The position numbers and the translations under genes were made by a program. This document shows positions 32,463-43,109 of a DNA stretch of 64,000 nucleotides, one piece after another. Origin of the DNA: Planctomycetota bacterium. GTDB lineage: Bacteria > Planctomycetota > Planctomycetia > Pirellulales > UBA1268. The stretch is from contig QWOQ01000015.1 of assembly GCA_003669585.1 (NCBI GenBank), positions 62,001 through 126,000 on the forward strand, written 5' to 3'. How positions within the stretch are numbered: position 1 is the stretch's first letter; each line of letters opens with the position of its first letter. Under the pieces are notes generated by a model. It saw only the letters and a program-made list of their open reading frames with translations. It made no database searches and was not told the origin of the DNA.

Positions 32463-34064
32463 TTACCACTTGAGACCGAAGCGTTCTCCCATCGGTGTTC
32501 CACCGAGTCCGCCCTTCAGTGGCTGATTGCCTCGTTTAACAGCGGCTTTGGCGGGCTGTTCCGCAGAGGAATCATCCTCAATCTCTCTTCCAGCAAGAGC
32601 CTTCAGGGAAAGAGACATACGCTGGGCATCGGGATCAATCGAGAGCACTCGACATTCAATTTCTTGGCCTTCGGTCACAATGTCCGATACGCTGCGAATG
32701 TTTCTGTGCGACAGTTCTGAAACGTGTATGAGCCCTTCAATCCCAGGTTCTAGCCTGACAAATGCACCAAACTCTGCAATCCGGCTGACGGTGCCTCGTA
32801 CCAGCTGCCCGGTTCCAAACCGTGATGTGGCGGTTGTCCATGGACTCTCCACCAGATCCCGCATAGAAAGCGCAATCTTTCCAGTCTGGTGATCGATACG
32901 ACGGATAACAACTTTTACTCGCTGGCCTGGAGCAACGACATCAGACGGATGGCCAATTTTTTCCCACGACAATTGACTGACGTGCACTAATCCTTCGACG
33001 CCATCCTGAATGTCTACAAATGCACCAAAGTCGCGAACGGTGCGCACAATTCCTTCCAGAATTGCCCCAACTTCCAGAGTTTCAAGCATTGTGCGACGTG
33101 CATCTTCCGAATTTTTTTCAAGAACGGCTCTTCTCGAAAGCACCAGCTTGCGGGCTGAAGGTACGAGCTCTGTAACAAGACACTCAAACTTCTGGCCAAT
33201 AAATTCGTTCAGATTTTCAACGCGCCACGTGGAGATGAGGCTTGTTGGCATAAAACCTCGAAGGCCTGCAACCTCGCATTCAAGTCCACCTTTATTCATT
33301 CCCGTCACTCGGGCTTCAACGATGAGTCCGGCTTCAAGCTGTGACCAGTCGTCAATCGATACGGCACGTCCAGCGAGAGCAACCTCATAGAGTTCATCGT
33401 CTTCGTTTTTTCCACCAATCGAAACTTCAATCGGATCACCCACCGATGGAATATTCTCAAGCCCCATTACGTCAAGCGCCCCTTGGCGTTGATTTCCAAG
33501 ATCGATGAATATCGTCTCACTACCAACGCTCAACACCACTCCCATCGCACGCGATCCGGCTTGAAGAGGTTTCTCAATTTTAGCGCGAGGATCTTGCTGA
33601 AGAAGCGAATCGAGGGAAATTCCTTCTAAGGCACTTTCAAAATCTGCTTCAAGATCTGCCTCAAGCGGGAGTCTTAGATTTGGTATCTCAACGCGATTTT
33701 TGGGAGACGGTGATGCTGGTTGAGGAGGTCTGGCTTTGAGAGGTGACACCACGCCACCGGATGCTGGACCGAGCGTATGGGCAGTGGTGTCGAGGGCATG
33801 TGCCTTTGGAGTCGAGGGCTTTGCTTCGGGGACAATTTCCTGTTGATGCGCAATCAGTGGAGCATTCTCCAAAGGCAGCAAGGAGTCGTCGCTCAAAGGT
33901 TGCGATTGACCAACCAGCATATGGCGAGGAGGAAGCTTTGGCACCGAAACACCAGCCCGTTGAGTGCCAATAGCGATTCTCTTTTTGGTAGCCGAATCTT
34001 GAGTCGAATCCGCCGAGCGATCAGAGTCGGATGGAGGAATCGTGTCGATAGGGGGACTGCTCAT
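32463..34064 (-). CDS. S1 RNA-binding domain protein (RpsA-like)
   Basis: A 533-residue protein with four S1 domains: about residues 168-235 (MGVVLSVGSETIFIDLG...), 245-315 (VEARVTGMNKGGLECEVAGLRGFMPTSLIS), 335-405 (LEGIVRTVRDFGAFVDIQDGVEGLVHVSQLSW) and 420-490 (VRGTVSRIAEFGAFVRLEPGIEGLIHVSELSH). Domains three and four have the strongest RNA-binding surface pattern. The first 160 residues are proline- and serine-rich and probably disordered, and a glycine-rich tail ends in GERFGLKW. Classic S1 of gamma-proteobacteria has six domains; four-domain forms occur in other phyla, so ribosomal S1 is likely but a separate translation or RNA-decay factor cannot be excluded. tRNA-Leu lies 72 bases upstream on the same strand. 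Confidence 0.8.
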   Translation of the reverse strand: MSSPPIDTIPPSDSDRSADSTQDSATKKRIAIGTQRAGVSVPKLPPRHMLVGQSQPLSDDSLLPLENAPLIAHQQEIVPEAKPSTPKAHALDTTAHTLGPASGGVVSPLKARPPQPASPSPKNRVEIPNLRLPLEADLEADFESALEGISLDSLLQQDPRAKIEKPLQAGSRAMGVVLSVGSETIFIDLGNQRQGALDVMGLENIPSVGDPIEVSIGGKNEDDELYEVALAGRAVSIDDWSQLEAGLIVEARVTGMNKGGLECEVAGLRGFMPTSLISTWRVENLNEFIGQKFECLVTELVPSARKLVLSRRAVLEKNSEDARRTMLETLEVGAILEGIVRTVRDFGAFVDIQDGVEGLVHVSQLSWEKIGHPSDVVAPGQRVKVVIRRIDHQTGKIALSMRDLVESPWTTATSRFGTGQLVRGTVSRIAEFGAFVRLEPGIEGLIHVSELSHRNIRSVSDIVTEGQEIECRVLSIDPDAQRMSLSLKALAGREIEDDSSAEQPAKAAVKRGNQPLKGGLGGTPMGERFGLKW

Positions 34065-34135
34065 CAGTGTTCACCTGCGAGTAGGTTGAATCAGTTTCAC
34101 TGCGCAAGCAATGAAGCTGATTCACTCGAATTCAA

Positions 34136-34219
<84 letters not shown>

Positions 34220-34542
34220 AATTTTTTTGAGGTATCAATTCAACAAGAGCATTCTGAATGCGTAAACGAGGCCGTCAAGCGACCGTCAGAGCGTGGCCCC
34301 GCTGCCGAGTAATTTCCATTCGGATGAGTTCTGACACGCTGAACAACGAGAAGAATTCCTCGAACTGCCCATCGAAACACAATGTACGAAAGAGTTGCTC
34401 AACACAATGTCACCGGTCAGTTTTTCAAGTGCTCAAGGGATTGTTCGCGGTAGACTGCTCACGTATTTGGTAAAAGACTTTTTGGGATCGTTGATAATAT
34501 TCAAACTGAGTGGTGCGGGTAGTTGCCAGCGGGACGTTCTTC
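34220..34542. other. Intergenic region before the beta-oxidation operon
   Basis: A 323-base gap between tRNA-Leu (minus) and the FadJ-type gene (plus). It should hold the promoters of both. No FadR-like palindrome, RNA gene or credible small gene was recognised. Confidence 0.45.
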
Positions 34543-36780
34543 ATGGCCAAAAAAAGATCAAGTTCTCCAAAGACAGAACGAGTCGACGGAGTGCTGCGTT
34601 CAATTATTCCGTTCACCGACCTTTCACTGCGTACGCTCACTGTTGATCGTGATCCCAACGGCATTGTGGTGGTGTCGTTTGATGTTCCTGATCGCAGCTT
34701 GAATGTTCTGACTCGCGAAGTACTTGAGGAACTCGCGTATGTTCTCGATCACATTCAGAACACAGCGCCACCAACAGGATTGGTGCTTGTGTCGGCACGA
34801 GCAGGCTCTTTTTTCGCAGGCGCGGATCTTCAAGCGATTGACCAACTGTTTTCGCAACCAGAAGAACGTATTCGTCTGGCGTGCGATTCTGGGAGAGCAC
34901 TTTTTGCAAGGCTTTCAACGCAACCTTGGCCGAGTGTTTCGGTGATTGAAGGACTCTGTCTGGGAGGAGGGCTCGAACTGGCGCTGGCCTGCGATCTGAG
35001 AATCGCGATTGATTCTCCAAACACATCGCTGGGGCTGCCCGAGGTCAAGCTCGGACTTCTTCCTGGTTGGGGCGGAACGGTTCGTCTGCCTCGCTTAGTT
35101 GGTCTTTCATCGGCGGTCGAAATGATTGCCGGTGGAGAAAGTGTTTCGCCTCAAAAGGCTTTCCGTATGGGACTGATTGACGAAGTGGTTTCATCTGAAC
35201 TTGCACTGGCCGCTGCCAAAAATCTCATCGCGGAGCAGCTGGGTAATCGTCAATGGCTCCAACGACGAAAAAAACTCGCGGAACCAATAAATATCGATCC
35301 CGTGGAAGTTTCATTTCTGGAGGCAACCGCCGGCGCGGTGATTGGGGCTCGTGCGAAAGGACGTTATCCGGCACCGCCTCGAATTCTGGCCACGTTGCTC
35401 GAGGCCTCTCAGCATGATGCCGCTCTTGCATCATCGCTTGAATCAGATGCCTTTTTTGAATTGGCGCACAATCCTGTGACGGCGCGTCTGATTGGAGTCT
35501 TTCATCTTGGACAGCGAAATGCACGCGACCCCGGCATTCCTCGTGCCGACCTCAAGCCGCTATTGATTGAGAGTGTAGGGGTCGTTGGAGCTGGAATTAT
35601 GGGCTGTGGCATTGCAGCCTCGCACATAAGGCATGACTTTTCTGTCTCGATTGTTGACGTTTCGGAGTTGTCACTTTCCAAAGCGATCCCACCACTGCTC
35701 GAGGAAGCTGCTTGGGACCGTGAAAGTCGTGCGGCACTTCCAAGCCGTGCGCTTGAGTTGGCAGGCAGGCTGCGATCATCGACAATGCTTTCCTCGCTTC
35801 GCGGATCACAACTCATTATTGAAAGCGTGGTGGAGCGAAGCGACATCAAACAGGCAGTGCTTGGCGAACTTGAGAGCATGATTGGGCCAGAAACAATTCT
35901 TGCGACGAATACGTCTACCAATCCGATCGAAAAACTTGCCCGGTGTCTTTCGTATCCGGAGCGGTTTCTCGGCATGCATTTCTTTAATCCTGTCAGACGT
36001 ATGACGCTTGTTGAAATTATCCGCGGCCCATCAACGTCTGATCAGACGATCGTGACGGTCGTCGCACATGCCAAGCGTCTTGGAAAGTGTCCAATTGTCG
36101 TTCGTGATAGTCCAGGATTCTTGGTCAATCGAGTATTGATGCCCTACCTGCACGAAGCTGTCGAAATGGTGCGCGAGGGGGTCGATGTGGCTCGCATCGA
36201 CCGTCTCTCACGGAGGTTCGGAATGCCAATGGGGCCGCTTGAGCTTTACGACATGATCGGTCTGGACACGGCATTCTACGCGGGAGTCGTCCTCTCGACA
36301 GCATTTGGCGAACGCATCGAATCCTCACCGGTGATTCCTGCGATGGTGCGATCGGGGCGGCTTGGCAGAAAGAGCAGTGCCGGTTTTTATCAGTACTCAC
36401 CGAAAGGAAAAATGCTCAAACCCGATCAAACCATTTACGAGCTCATCGAACCGTATCAGCTCCGTACAGGTGAGTGGAGCGATGATCAGATCACCGATCG
36501 TTTATTTCTTCCAATCGTTCAGGAAGCGGCCCTTGTGCTTGATGAGCAGATTGTTCGAGAGGCGTGCGACATCGACCTGGCCGTGATTCATGGATTGGGA
36601 TTTCCTGCATTTCGTGGCGGACTTCTGGCGTGGGCGGACTCGCTTGGAGCAAGCGATATTCTGATGCGGCTGAAGCAGTTTGAATCCCTTGGATCGCGAA
36701 TGCGTCCTGCTCCTCGTCTTCTTGATATGGCTCGTCGTGGCGGTTCGTTTTACGCCTCAATGAGCAAGGGGCCTCAATGA
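34543..36780 (+). CDS. Bifunctional enoyl-CoA hydratase / 3-hydroxyacyl-CoA dehydrogenase (FadJ/FadB type)
   Basis: A 745-residue two-enzyme protein of beta-oxidation. Residues about 25-215 form a crotonase domain with the oxyanion region [15 protein letters not shown], the glutamate helix [17 protein letters not shown] and [25 protein letters not shown]. From about residue 345 the NAD domain has [17 protein letters not shown], then [32 protein letters not shown] and [22 protein letters not shown]; the C-terminal repeat has [17 protein letters not shown]. Together it hydrates trans-2-enoyl-CoA and oxidises the alcohol to 3-ketoacyl-CoA. ATG 34543 is preferred over GTG 34510. A thiolase and an acyl-CoA ligase/dehydrogenase follow on the same strand, so this operon covers the whole spiral. 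Confidence 0.94.
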   Translation: MAKKRSSSPKTERVDGVLRSIIPFTDLSLRTLTVDRDPNGIVVVSFDVPDRSLNVLTREVLEELAYVLDHIQNTAPPTGLVLVSARAGSFFAGADLQAIDQLFSQPEERIRLACDSGRALFARLSTQPWPSVSVIEGLCLGGGLELALACDLRIAIDSPNTSLGLPEVKLGLLPGWGGTVRLPRLVGLSSAVEMIAGGESVSPQKAFRMGLIDEVVSSELALAAAKNLIAEQLGNRQWLQRRKKLAEPINIDPVEVSFLEATAGAVIGARAKGRYPAPPRILATLLEASQHDAALASSLESDAFFELAHNPVTARLIGVFHLGQRNARDPGIPRADLKPLLIESVGVVGAGIMGCGIAASHIRHDFSVSIVDVSELSLSKAIPPLLEEAAWDRESRAALPSRALELAGRLRSSTMLSSLRGSQLIIESVVERSDIKQAVLGELESMIGPETILATNTSTNPIEKLARCLSYPERFLGMHFFNPVRRMTLVEIIRGPSTSDQTIVTVVAHAKRLGKCPIVVRDSPGFLVNRVLMPYLHEAVEMVREGVDVARIDRLSRRFGMPMGPLELYDMIGLDTAFYAGVVLSTAFGERIESSPVIPAMVRSGRLGRKSSAGFYQYSPKGKMLKPDQTIYELIEPYQLRTGEWSDDQITDRLFLPIVQEAALVLDEQIVREACDIDLAVIHGLGFPAFRGGLLAWADSLGASDILMRLKQFESLGSRMRPAPRLLDMARRGGSFYASMSKGPQ

Positions 36781-36831
36781 GCAAGGTAACATTTATCGCA
36801 CATCACAATCTTTTTGCAGGTTGAATTTTCT

Positions 36832-37998
36832 ATGCACAAGAATCCGGTGATTGTGTCGTGCTGTCGTACGGCCATCGGTCGATCTCATCCACAGCGTGGC
36901 TACTACCGAAACGTGCGAGGAGATGAGTTATCGCACGCAGTCATTGCGGCGGTGGTGACAAAAAGTGGTATTGATCCGGCACATATTGAAGACGTTGTAC
37001 TTGGGACCACTCAACAACAAGGAGAGCTCGGCGGAAACGTTGCCAGAGTCAGTGCCTTGTGTGCAGGTCTTCCGCTTTCCGTGGCAGGCACAACCGTCAA
37101 TCGCCTCTGCGGATCAAGTCTTCAGGCACTCTCGCAGGCTTGCCACTCGATTGCCGCCGGAGCTGAAGACGTGCAAATCGTCGCAGGCGTCGAGCACATG
37201 CATCATCTTCCGATGGAAAAGGATATCGATCTTCATCCGCGCCTGTTCGAACGTACGAGCCGTGCCGCGATTTCAATGGGTATGACTGCCGAGTATCTAG
37301 CGGCATCGCTTGGTATATCGAGAGAGGAGCAAGAGTCATACGCATTTCAAAGCCATCACAAAGCCTGTCAGGCTGTGGACAGCGGGGCATTTGAAGATGA
37401 GATTATTCCCCATAGGGCGCATGACGAAGGCGGAATGCCAATTCTGGTGGTACGCGATCAATCGGTGAGAGCCGATGCGAGTCTTCTGGCAATGTCCCAA
37501 CTTGATCCGGCATTTCTGCCGCGTCTCGGAACTGTGACGGCTGCAACATCGGCACCATTGAGCGACGGCGCTGCGGCCATGATGGTGATGTCGACGGAGA
37601 CCGCCGAAAAATATTCCTTGCAACCGCTCGTCCGAGTGTTGGCAACTGCGGTAGTAGGCGTTCCGCCGGCCCTCATGGGCACTGGGCCGGTGGCCGCAGT
37701 ACAAAAACTGCTTTTTCGTGCAGGAGTGAGCCTTGATAGGATCGATCTCATAGAAATCAATGAAGCCTTTGCTGCTCAGTCGATTGCTTGCATTCGTCAA
37801 TTGCAGGTGGATCCTTCGCGTGTGAATGTACACGGAGGTTCTCTTGCAATCGGTCATCCACTGGGAGCTTCGGGTGCACGGATCTGTACAACGCTCGTGC
37901 ATGCAATGCATGCACGAAAAGCGAAGCTGGGCGTGGCCACGATGTGCATCGGATTAGGACAGGGGATCGCAGTTCTTTTGGAGCGGATCGAATTGTAG
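36832..37998 (+). CDS. fadA: Acetyl-CoA acyltransferase (3-ketoacyl-CoA thiolase)
   Basis: A 388-residue thiolase that cleaves 3-ketoacyl-CoA with CoA, ending each beta-oxidation round. Visible are the nucleophilic cysteine in VNRLCGSSLQALSQACHSIAAG, NEAFAAQS, the histidine in HGGSLAIGHPLGASGARI, and the second cysteine in TMCIGLGQGIAVLLE (usual CIGGGQG). The start ATG 36832 follows the FadJ-type stop by 51 bases. The tight pairing with a FadJ/FadB-type gene supports degradative rather than synthetic use, since fadB-fadA pairs are typical for fatty acid degradation. Confidence 0.95.
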   Translation: MHKNPVIVSCCRTAIGRSHPQRGYYRNVRGDELSHAVIAAVVTKSGIDPAHIEDVVLGTTQQQGELGGNVARVSALCAGLPLSVAGTTVNRLCGSSLQALSQACHSIAAGAEDVQIVAGVEHMHHLPMEKDIDLHPRLFERTSRAAISMGMTAEYLAASLGISREEQESYAFQSHHKACQAVDSGAFEDEIIPHRAHDEGGMPILVVRDQSVRADASLLAMSQLDPAFLPRLGTVTAATSAPLSDGAAAMMVMSTETAEKYSLQPLVRVLATAVVGVPPALMGTGPVAAVQKLLFRAGVSLDRIDLIEINEAFAAQSIACIRQLQVDPSRVNVHGGSLAIGHPLGASGARICTTLVHAMHARKAKLGVATMCIGLGQGIAVLLERIEL

Positions 37999-38157
37999 AG
38001 TTCACTGAGGTGATGACGCCCACGACATTCTTCGTCGCGGGTGCGCAACACAACGCCGTCGAGTATGTTATTTCTCGCAAGAACGACAGCAGAGTCTGTT
38101 GGCAATCAAAATGGTTGGGCTCTAATCAGTAGAAGAATCCAAAGGAATCTGGACGTA

Positions 38158-41100
38158 ATGCCAACGGAGATCGATTCACACACTGGCGACTGTGGCGTAC
38201 ATCACACGCAGCCAGAGTCACTCGTGGAACTCCTCGGAAATAATTATAGAGTGATCGCACACAAGCCTGCGATCGTGCAGGTATTCAAAGGACAAACGGT
38301 TTCGTGGTCGTGGGGTGAAGTGATTCGTGCAGCCCTCGAACTCGCTGCCCGCTTTGAGTCTCTTGGACTTTGTCGGGGTGATCTTCTCGTTCATGTGGGA
38401 AAACATTCCGCGGATTTTGTAGTGGTCGACATAGCCTGCCTTCTGTCAGGAATTGTGCATGTGGCTTTGCATTCCAGCGACACTGTGTTGCGATTGGGAG
38501 ATCAAGTTCGCTGGCTTTCACCTCAAGGTTTTCTGGTTTCAGGACTGGGCACACCCCTCGAGCCGTTTGTGAATCGATGTGCACAGAAGAGTGTCATTCT
38601 TGATATGCGACCGGAGGCCAGAAATCGGCCTACCTTTGGTGGCCTACGACGGTGCGTGCATTCGATTGGAAATCTTGTTTCAGGAACACTGCTCTCAAAG
38701 GATTCGGTGGCGCTCGCTGAGCACAATCTTCACCGTGCAACGAATGCCTGTGATCCTGATGCACCCTCGACAGTCATTCTTTCCTCTGGCACGTCGGGTG
38801 AGGCCCGTGGCATTGTTCATTCTCAGCGATCGCTGCTTCGCAATGCGCAGGCGTGCGACGCAGTGTTTCTCGAGAGCGATAATGATCTTCGTCTTTCATG
38901 GCTTCCAATGAGCCATGCGTTTGGTCGAATTGGCGATCTCTACACAGCCATGATTCGGGGCGGATGCTTAGGGATTGTGCCTGACCGTCGTGAGGTTCTC
39001 GACGCTGCCAAAATCGTAAAACCGACTGTAATACTGGGTGTGCCTGTTTTTTTTGACCGCCTTGCACAGGCGTGTTGCAGCGGCAAAATTCCCTCGTTGG
39101 CACAATCGCTTGGAGGATGTGTGCGAGTCTGCGTCTCGGGAGGCGCGTCACTGAAACGGGGGACCCAAGAAGTATTTATGTCTCGCGGTGTTCCACTTGT
39201 GGAAGGGTATGGCCTGACAGAAGCTGGACCGGTGGTCACGCTCTCTTCACCGCGAGTCTGGCGAGCAGGAAAAGTAGGAAAGGCTGTCACTGGAGTAGAA
39301 CTCACTCTTACTCCAGATGGAGAACTCCTCGTACGCACGCCGTCGCGTGCACTTGCGATCATTGAGCCACCAGTCAGGTTTTCCCGCAGTACCAATCCGT
39401 CAGAACTATTTCCTCCACTCCCAACGACAGTGACAGACAATCACACCACTGCAATTGATCAGGCGATTGTTTCGAACAAAACACAAAAGTCAGATCAAGG
39501 TGTTCGATTGCTTGCTGATGGTTGGCTTGCAACCGGGGACACAGCAACAATCGATTCGGATGGCTTTGTAGAAATTACCGGTCGACTCAGCGATATGATC
39601 ACGCTGTCCAGCGGAGTAAAAATCGCACCATCGGTGGTAGAGGCCTGTTTGTCGGAGGATCCGCTTGTCGCGCAGGTGTGTGTGCTGGGACAGGGGTTGT
39701 CGCATCCGATAGCGATTATCGTTCCCGAGCCTTCTGAAGTAAGAAAAGCGATTCGTGAAATGGGGCTGGTTGTGACCAGTCGCAAAGCAGTGCTGAAACA
39801 TCCGCGGGTGTTGCGATGGCTGGCCAGGCGGATCCGACGGGTTCAACACTCGCTCTCACCGTCATGGCGGGTGAGCCACGCGGTCTTGGAAAGCCGTGCA
39901 TTCTCACCGCAACGACTCGAAGTGACTGAATCGATGAAGCTCAGACGAACAGTGATAGCGAAAAAGTGCGAATCATTTCTCATTGCGGCAGCGTCGAATC
40001 GAACTGTACCTCGGATGGTTGCGGTAGAGCGTCGCTGGCGTGCTCGAGTTCCTGCGTCTGTCAATCACGCTCATGGCGCGGTTGCGGTGATCTGGCATGG
40101 CGATTTGAATCGCGCTGAGTTTTCTCATGCAGGGGAATGCGTGCTCGATCCTCCTCGAAACGGAATTCAGTCGATTACTCAAGCGGCACGAATCGTGATC
40201 GAGCAGATGAGATCGATCGGCACGCTGTACGACGAGACCGGAAAACTGTCATGCGATGCGGAAACGTTGATTGGACAGACTGGATTATGGGGACTGTCCG
40301 TCAAAGAGTCGTATTCAGGTTGTGGTGCATCCTGGAGTGAACTGATCAGCGTCATCACGCACATGGCTTCAGTGGAACCGACGGTGGCGGGCATGCTCTC
40401 TGTGCATTGCTCGATCGGTGCCGTATCTGCAATCGACGAATTTGGTTCACAGCAACAGAAAGTGCGCTGGCTACCAGAGCTTGCTCGGGGTGAACCACTT
40501 TCAATCTTTGCAGCAACGGAACCTCAGGCAGGATGTGATTTAGGGCAGGTGGCATCGAGTCTTGTGCCTCATGAAGATCACTGGCTGCTTTCAGGGAAAA
40601 AAATATTTATTACCGGAGCTCGGGCGGGCCGCTTGGTGAAGGTGCTGGTGCGTCATTGTGAAAAGGCCGCGGTGGTGCTGATCCGTCTTCCTTCTTCTGA
40701 CACAAAGCAGTGCCGTCTTTTTGAGTACGGTCTGCATCCTCTGCGACGCACGCATAATCGGGGAATCGAATTCCATGATTTCCGGGTTGAACAAAACGAT
40801 CTACTCGTTGCTCCGGGGGGCGATGGGATGAAAATTGTGTGGCACGGATTGGATCGAGGTCGCATCACGCTGGCTGCGCAGGCAGCAGGTACGCTTCGTA
40901 TGGTGCTTGCCAGCGCTGTCGAGTTTTCAAAGCGACGATGTACCTGGGGCGCACCGATCGCCTCTCGACAATTGGTACAGGGAAGATTTGGTCGAATTGC
41001 AGCCGCAATCGTCGGCTGCGACAGTCTCGCGACATGGGCGGCACGCTGCATTGATTCCGTTGGATCAGCGGAACTCGAGGCGATTACGGCGAAAATCACC

Positions 41101-41802
41101 GCCAGCGACGCCTTGCGTATGGCCGCCAACGAGGCGATGAAGGTGCATGGTGGACGTTCCTTTCTCCAGGGACATCCACTTGGTGATTCGCTTCACGATC
41201 TCTTTGCAGCAGGAATTTACGAAGGAGAGAGTGATCTTCTGGGGCTTGCTTTTATGAAGGTTCTGGCTCGCAGTCACCCTCTTGCGTCAATCGCACCGAG
41301 TCTTTCAAAAGGACGTCGGCTTGCCGCATGGCTTCGGTGGCGATGCGAGCGGGCAACAGCCTCCATGACCGATCGATCTGAAAACACCATTGTCGACAAA
41401 AGGCTTCGTGCGCACGCAAGGCTCGCTCGCAGGCAGTTAGGATTTCTTGCGGTGAAATTCGATCGGCAACTTCGTCTCTACGGACGAAAACTGGCAGAAA
41501 AACAAATGGAGTCGTTGTCTCTCTCGGAGGAAATTCGAGCATGGCTTTCCGTGCTTGCAACATCGCACGTCGCAGATGCCATCACCGAGCCAAGCGTGGC
41601 TGATGCAGCCGACTGCTTCTGCCGGGACGCCGCTGCAAGAGCCATGGGAAAACGACTGACATCAGGCGATCTTGTCGCGTTTGCCGCACTCGGTGAGATG
41701 GTTGTGAATGGTCATTTTACACCTCTGCTGCAGACACGATGCGTATCGTCGCAAACCCATTTCGATGACGTGTGTCATTCCACAGATCACACCATTGTGT
41801 AA
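38158..41802 (+). CDS. Fused acyl-CoA synthetase / acyl-CoA dehydrogenase
   Basis: A 1214-residue fusion. Residues about 25-600 are an AMP-forming acyl-CoA ligase of the long-chain group: the phosphate loop VILSSGTSGEARGIVHS (near 206), LVEGYGLTEAGPVVTLSSP, DGWLATGDTATIDSDGFVEITGRLSDMI and the C-terminal VTESMKLRRTVIAKK. Residues about 700-1040 are an acyl-CoA dehydrogenase: WGLSVKESYSGCGAS, FAATEPQAGCDLGQVAS, GLDRGRITLAAQAAGT, MKVHGGRSFLQGHPLGD, and FAAGIYEGESDLLG, where the glutamate matches the catalytic base. About 170 helical residues follow. ATG 38158 has AAAGGA upstream. It would activate a fatty acid and introduce the first double bond on one chain. It follows the thiolase by 159 bases. 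Confidence 0.9.
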   Translation: MPTEIDSHTGDCGVHHTQPESLVELLGNNYRVIAHKPAIVQVFKGQTVSWSWGEVIRAALELAARFESLGLCRGDLLVHVGKHSADFVVVDIACLLSGIVHVALHSSDTVLRLGDQVRWLSPQGFLVSGLGTPLEPFVNRCAQKSVILDMRPEARNRPTFGGLRRCVHSIGNLVSGTLLSKDSVALAEHNLHRATNACDPDAPSTVILSSGTSGEARGIVHSQRSLLRNAQACDAVFLESDNDLRLSWLPMSHAFGRIGDLYTAMIRGGCLGIVPDRREVLDAAKIVKPTVILGVPVFFDRLAQACCSGKIPSLAQSLGGCVRVCVSGGASLKRGTQEVFMSRGVPLVEGYGLTEAGPVVTLSSPRVWRAGKVGKAVTGVELTLTPDGELLVRTPSRALAIIEPPVRFSRSTNPSELFPPLPTTVTDNHTTAIDQAIVSNKTQKSDQGVRLLADGWLATGDTATIDSDGFVEITGRLSDMITLSSGVKIAPSVVEACLSEDPLVAQVCVLGQGLSHPIAIIVPEPSEVRKAIREMGLVVTSRKAVLKHPRVLRWLARRIRRVQHSLSPSWRVSHAVLESRAFSPQRLEVTESMKLRRTVIAKKCESFLIAAASNRTVPRMVAVERRWRARVPASVNHAHGAVAVIWHGDLNRAEFSHAGECVLDPPRNGIQSITQAARIVIEQMRSIGTLYDETGKLSCDAETLIGQTGLWGLSVKESYSGCGASWSELISVITHMASVEPTVAGMLSVHCSIGAVSAIDEFGSQQQKVRWLPELARGEPLSIFAATEPQAGCDLGQVASSLVPHEDHWLLSGKKIFITGARAGRLVKVLVRHCEKAAVVLIRLPSSDTKQCRLFEYGLHPLRRTHNRGIEFHDFRVEQNDLLVAPGGDGMKIVWHGLDRGRITLAAQAAGTLRMVLASAVEFSKRRCTWGAPIASRQLVQGRFGRIAAAIVGCDSLATWAARCIDSVGSAELEAITAKITASDALRMAANEAMKVHGGRSFLQGHPLGDSLHDLFAAGIYEGESDLLGLAFMKVLARSHPLASIAPSLSKGRRLAAWLRWRCERATASMTDRSENTIVDKRLRAHARLARRQLGFLAVKFDRQLRLYGRKLAEKQMESLSLSEEIRAWLSVLATSHVADAITEPSVADAADCFCRDAAARAMGKRLTSGDLVAFAALGEMVVNGHFTPLLQTRCVSSQTHFDDVCHSTDHTIV

Positions 41803-41805
41803 AAA

Positions 41806-42879
41806 TTAGTTCGCACTGGTAATCAGAGACGGCCACCAACTGCACAGATACCACGCTTTTGGGCTCGTCCATTCCGCGAGTGCCTCAAAGCCAGAGAGAG
41901 AAGAACTCGCGGCGAAGTCGGTCCCAAGAATATCGTCCAGGAGACCTCGAGGGCGAGAATAACGGATCACGCGGGCGGTTTGTGCAGTCAGACCAGCCAG
42001 TTCGACAGCGCGAGTAACGGCATCTTCTAAAAATCCAATGCGATCGATGAGGCCACCTTCGAGCGCCTGCTGGGAGGTGTAAATTTGTCCGGTGGCAAGT
42101 TCGTCAAGCTTTGCCTGGTCGAGCTTTGGTCTTCCTTTCAAAATAATGTCTTTGAAACGAACGAACATCTGATCGACGAGTGCCTGGAGAACTTTTCGTT
42201 CCCGTTCGGCGAGTTCTGGGGCTCGTTGTTTGGTTGGACTGAGCATTTCCTTGAGTGGTCCGCTCGACACAGAATCGTCGTCGATCTCCAGTCGTTTCAT
42301 CAATTTGGAAAAATCGTAATGCGGAATAATCACACCAATAGAACCGGTCAGTGTGGACGGTTCAGCAAAGATCACGTCGTCTTGTCCACCGTTGGCCATC
42401 GAAATGTAGTAGCCACCACTCGCGGCAATGCTTCCCATGCTCACGACCACGGGTAATTTTCGTTTCATAGCCATAGTGAGAAGGCGATAGTGAAGTTCAT
42501 CGCTGCCGGAGACCGTGCCTCCCGGGGAATCAACTCGTAGAACAATTGCCCGCACCGACTCATCTTTCTCGATGCGATCGATCTGGTGTCTCGCGAAACC
42601 GTTTCCCCCCATGATAGTTCCAGAAACGGTAAGGATCGCAACTTTCAATGGGGCTTCCTTGCTGAGAGAATGGTACTTTTCAGAAACATTTCCATCAGGC
42701 TCAAAATACGCTGTCATGCTGCCGATGCTTCCGAGTGCTGTCAGCAGTGAGATTCCGGCGATTGTCCATGCGATGGTGTTTCCCCATCGGCCCAAGAGCC
42801 CGGCATGTTCGAGTACGATCCGAGTGGGAAAAGTGTCGTTTCGCCGAGCATCGGTGGTGGGGGACTGTTCGAGTGCCAT
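41806..42879 (-). CDS. sppA: Signal peptide peptidase SppA
   Basis: A membrane-anchored serine protease that degrades signal peptides after secretion. The 357-residue product (short, 36 kDa type) has one N-terminal helix (TIAWTIAGISLLTALGSIG), then the catalytic domain with VLRVDSPGGTVSGSDEL, the nucleophile in SMGSIAASGGYYISMA, LTGSIGVI and the general-base lysine expected in the segment HYDFSKLMKRLEI. ATG 42879 with GGAG eleven bases upstream was chosen over a longer alternative. It is convergent with the beta-oxidation operon, the two stops being only three bases apart. Confidence 0.93.
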   Translation of the reverse strand: MALEQSPTTDARRNDTFPTRIVLEHAGLLGRWGNTIAWTIAGISLLTALGSIGSMTAYFEPDGNVSEKYHSLSKEAPLKVAILTVSGTIMGGNGFARHQIDRIEKDESVRAIVLRVDSPGGTVSGSDELHYRLLTMAMKRKLPVVVSMGSIAASGGYYISMANGGQDDVIFAEPSTLTGSIGVIIPHYDFSKLMKRLEIDDDSVSSGPLKEMLSPTKQRAPELAERERKVLQALVDQMFVRFKDIILKGRPKLDQAKLDELATGQIYTSQQALEGGLIDRIGFLEDAVTRAVELAGLTAQTARVIRYSRPRGLLDDILGTDFAASSSLSGFEALAEWTSPKAWYLCSWWPSLITSAN

Positions 42880-43109
42880 GAAGGAAATTCTCCAGAATAG
42901 TTTTTGTGCGATCGACAGTATTGGCTCGCTGGTGCGAGAGAGTGCCCTTAGCCGATGAGAGGCTCTTTCAAGGAGTCTACATACTTGGGCGCTCAACAGG
43001 CGACTATGCCGTTGCCAAATTCACGCTTTGTCGGATACCTTCAACAGTTCAATAGTTTGAAAAGTTGCCGCCTTTGAGTCGGCGAAGTGTGTTTCAAAGG
43101 AGCGTGAGC

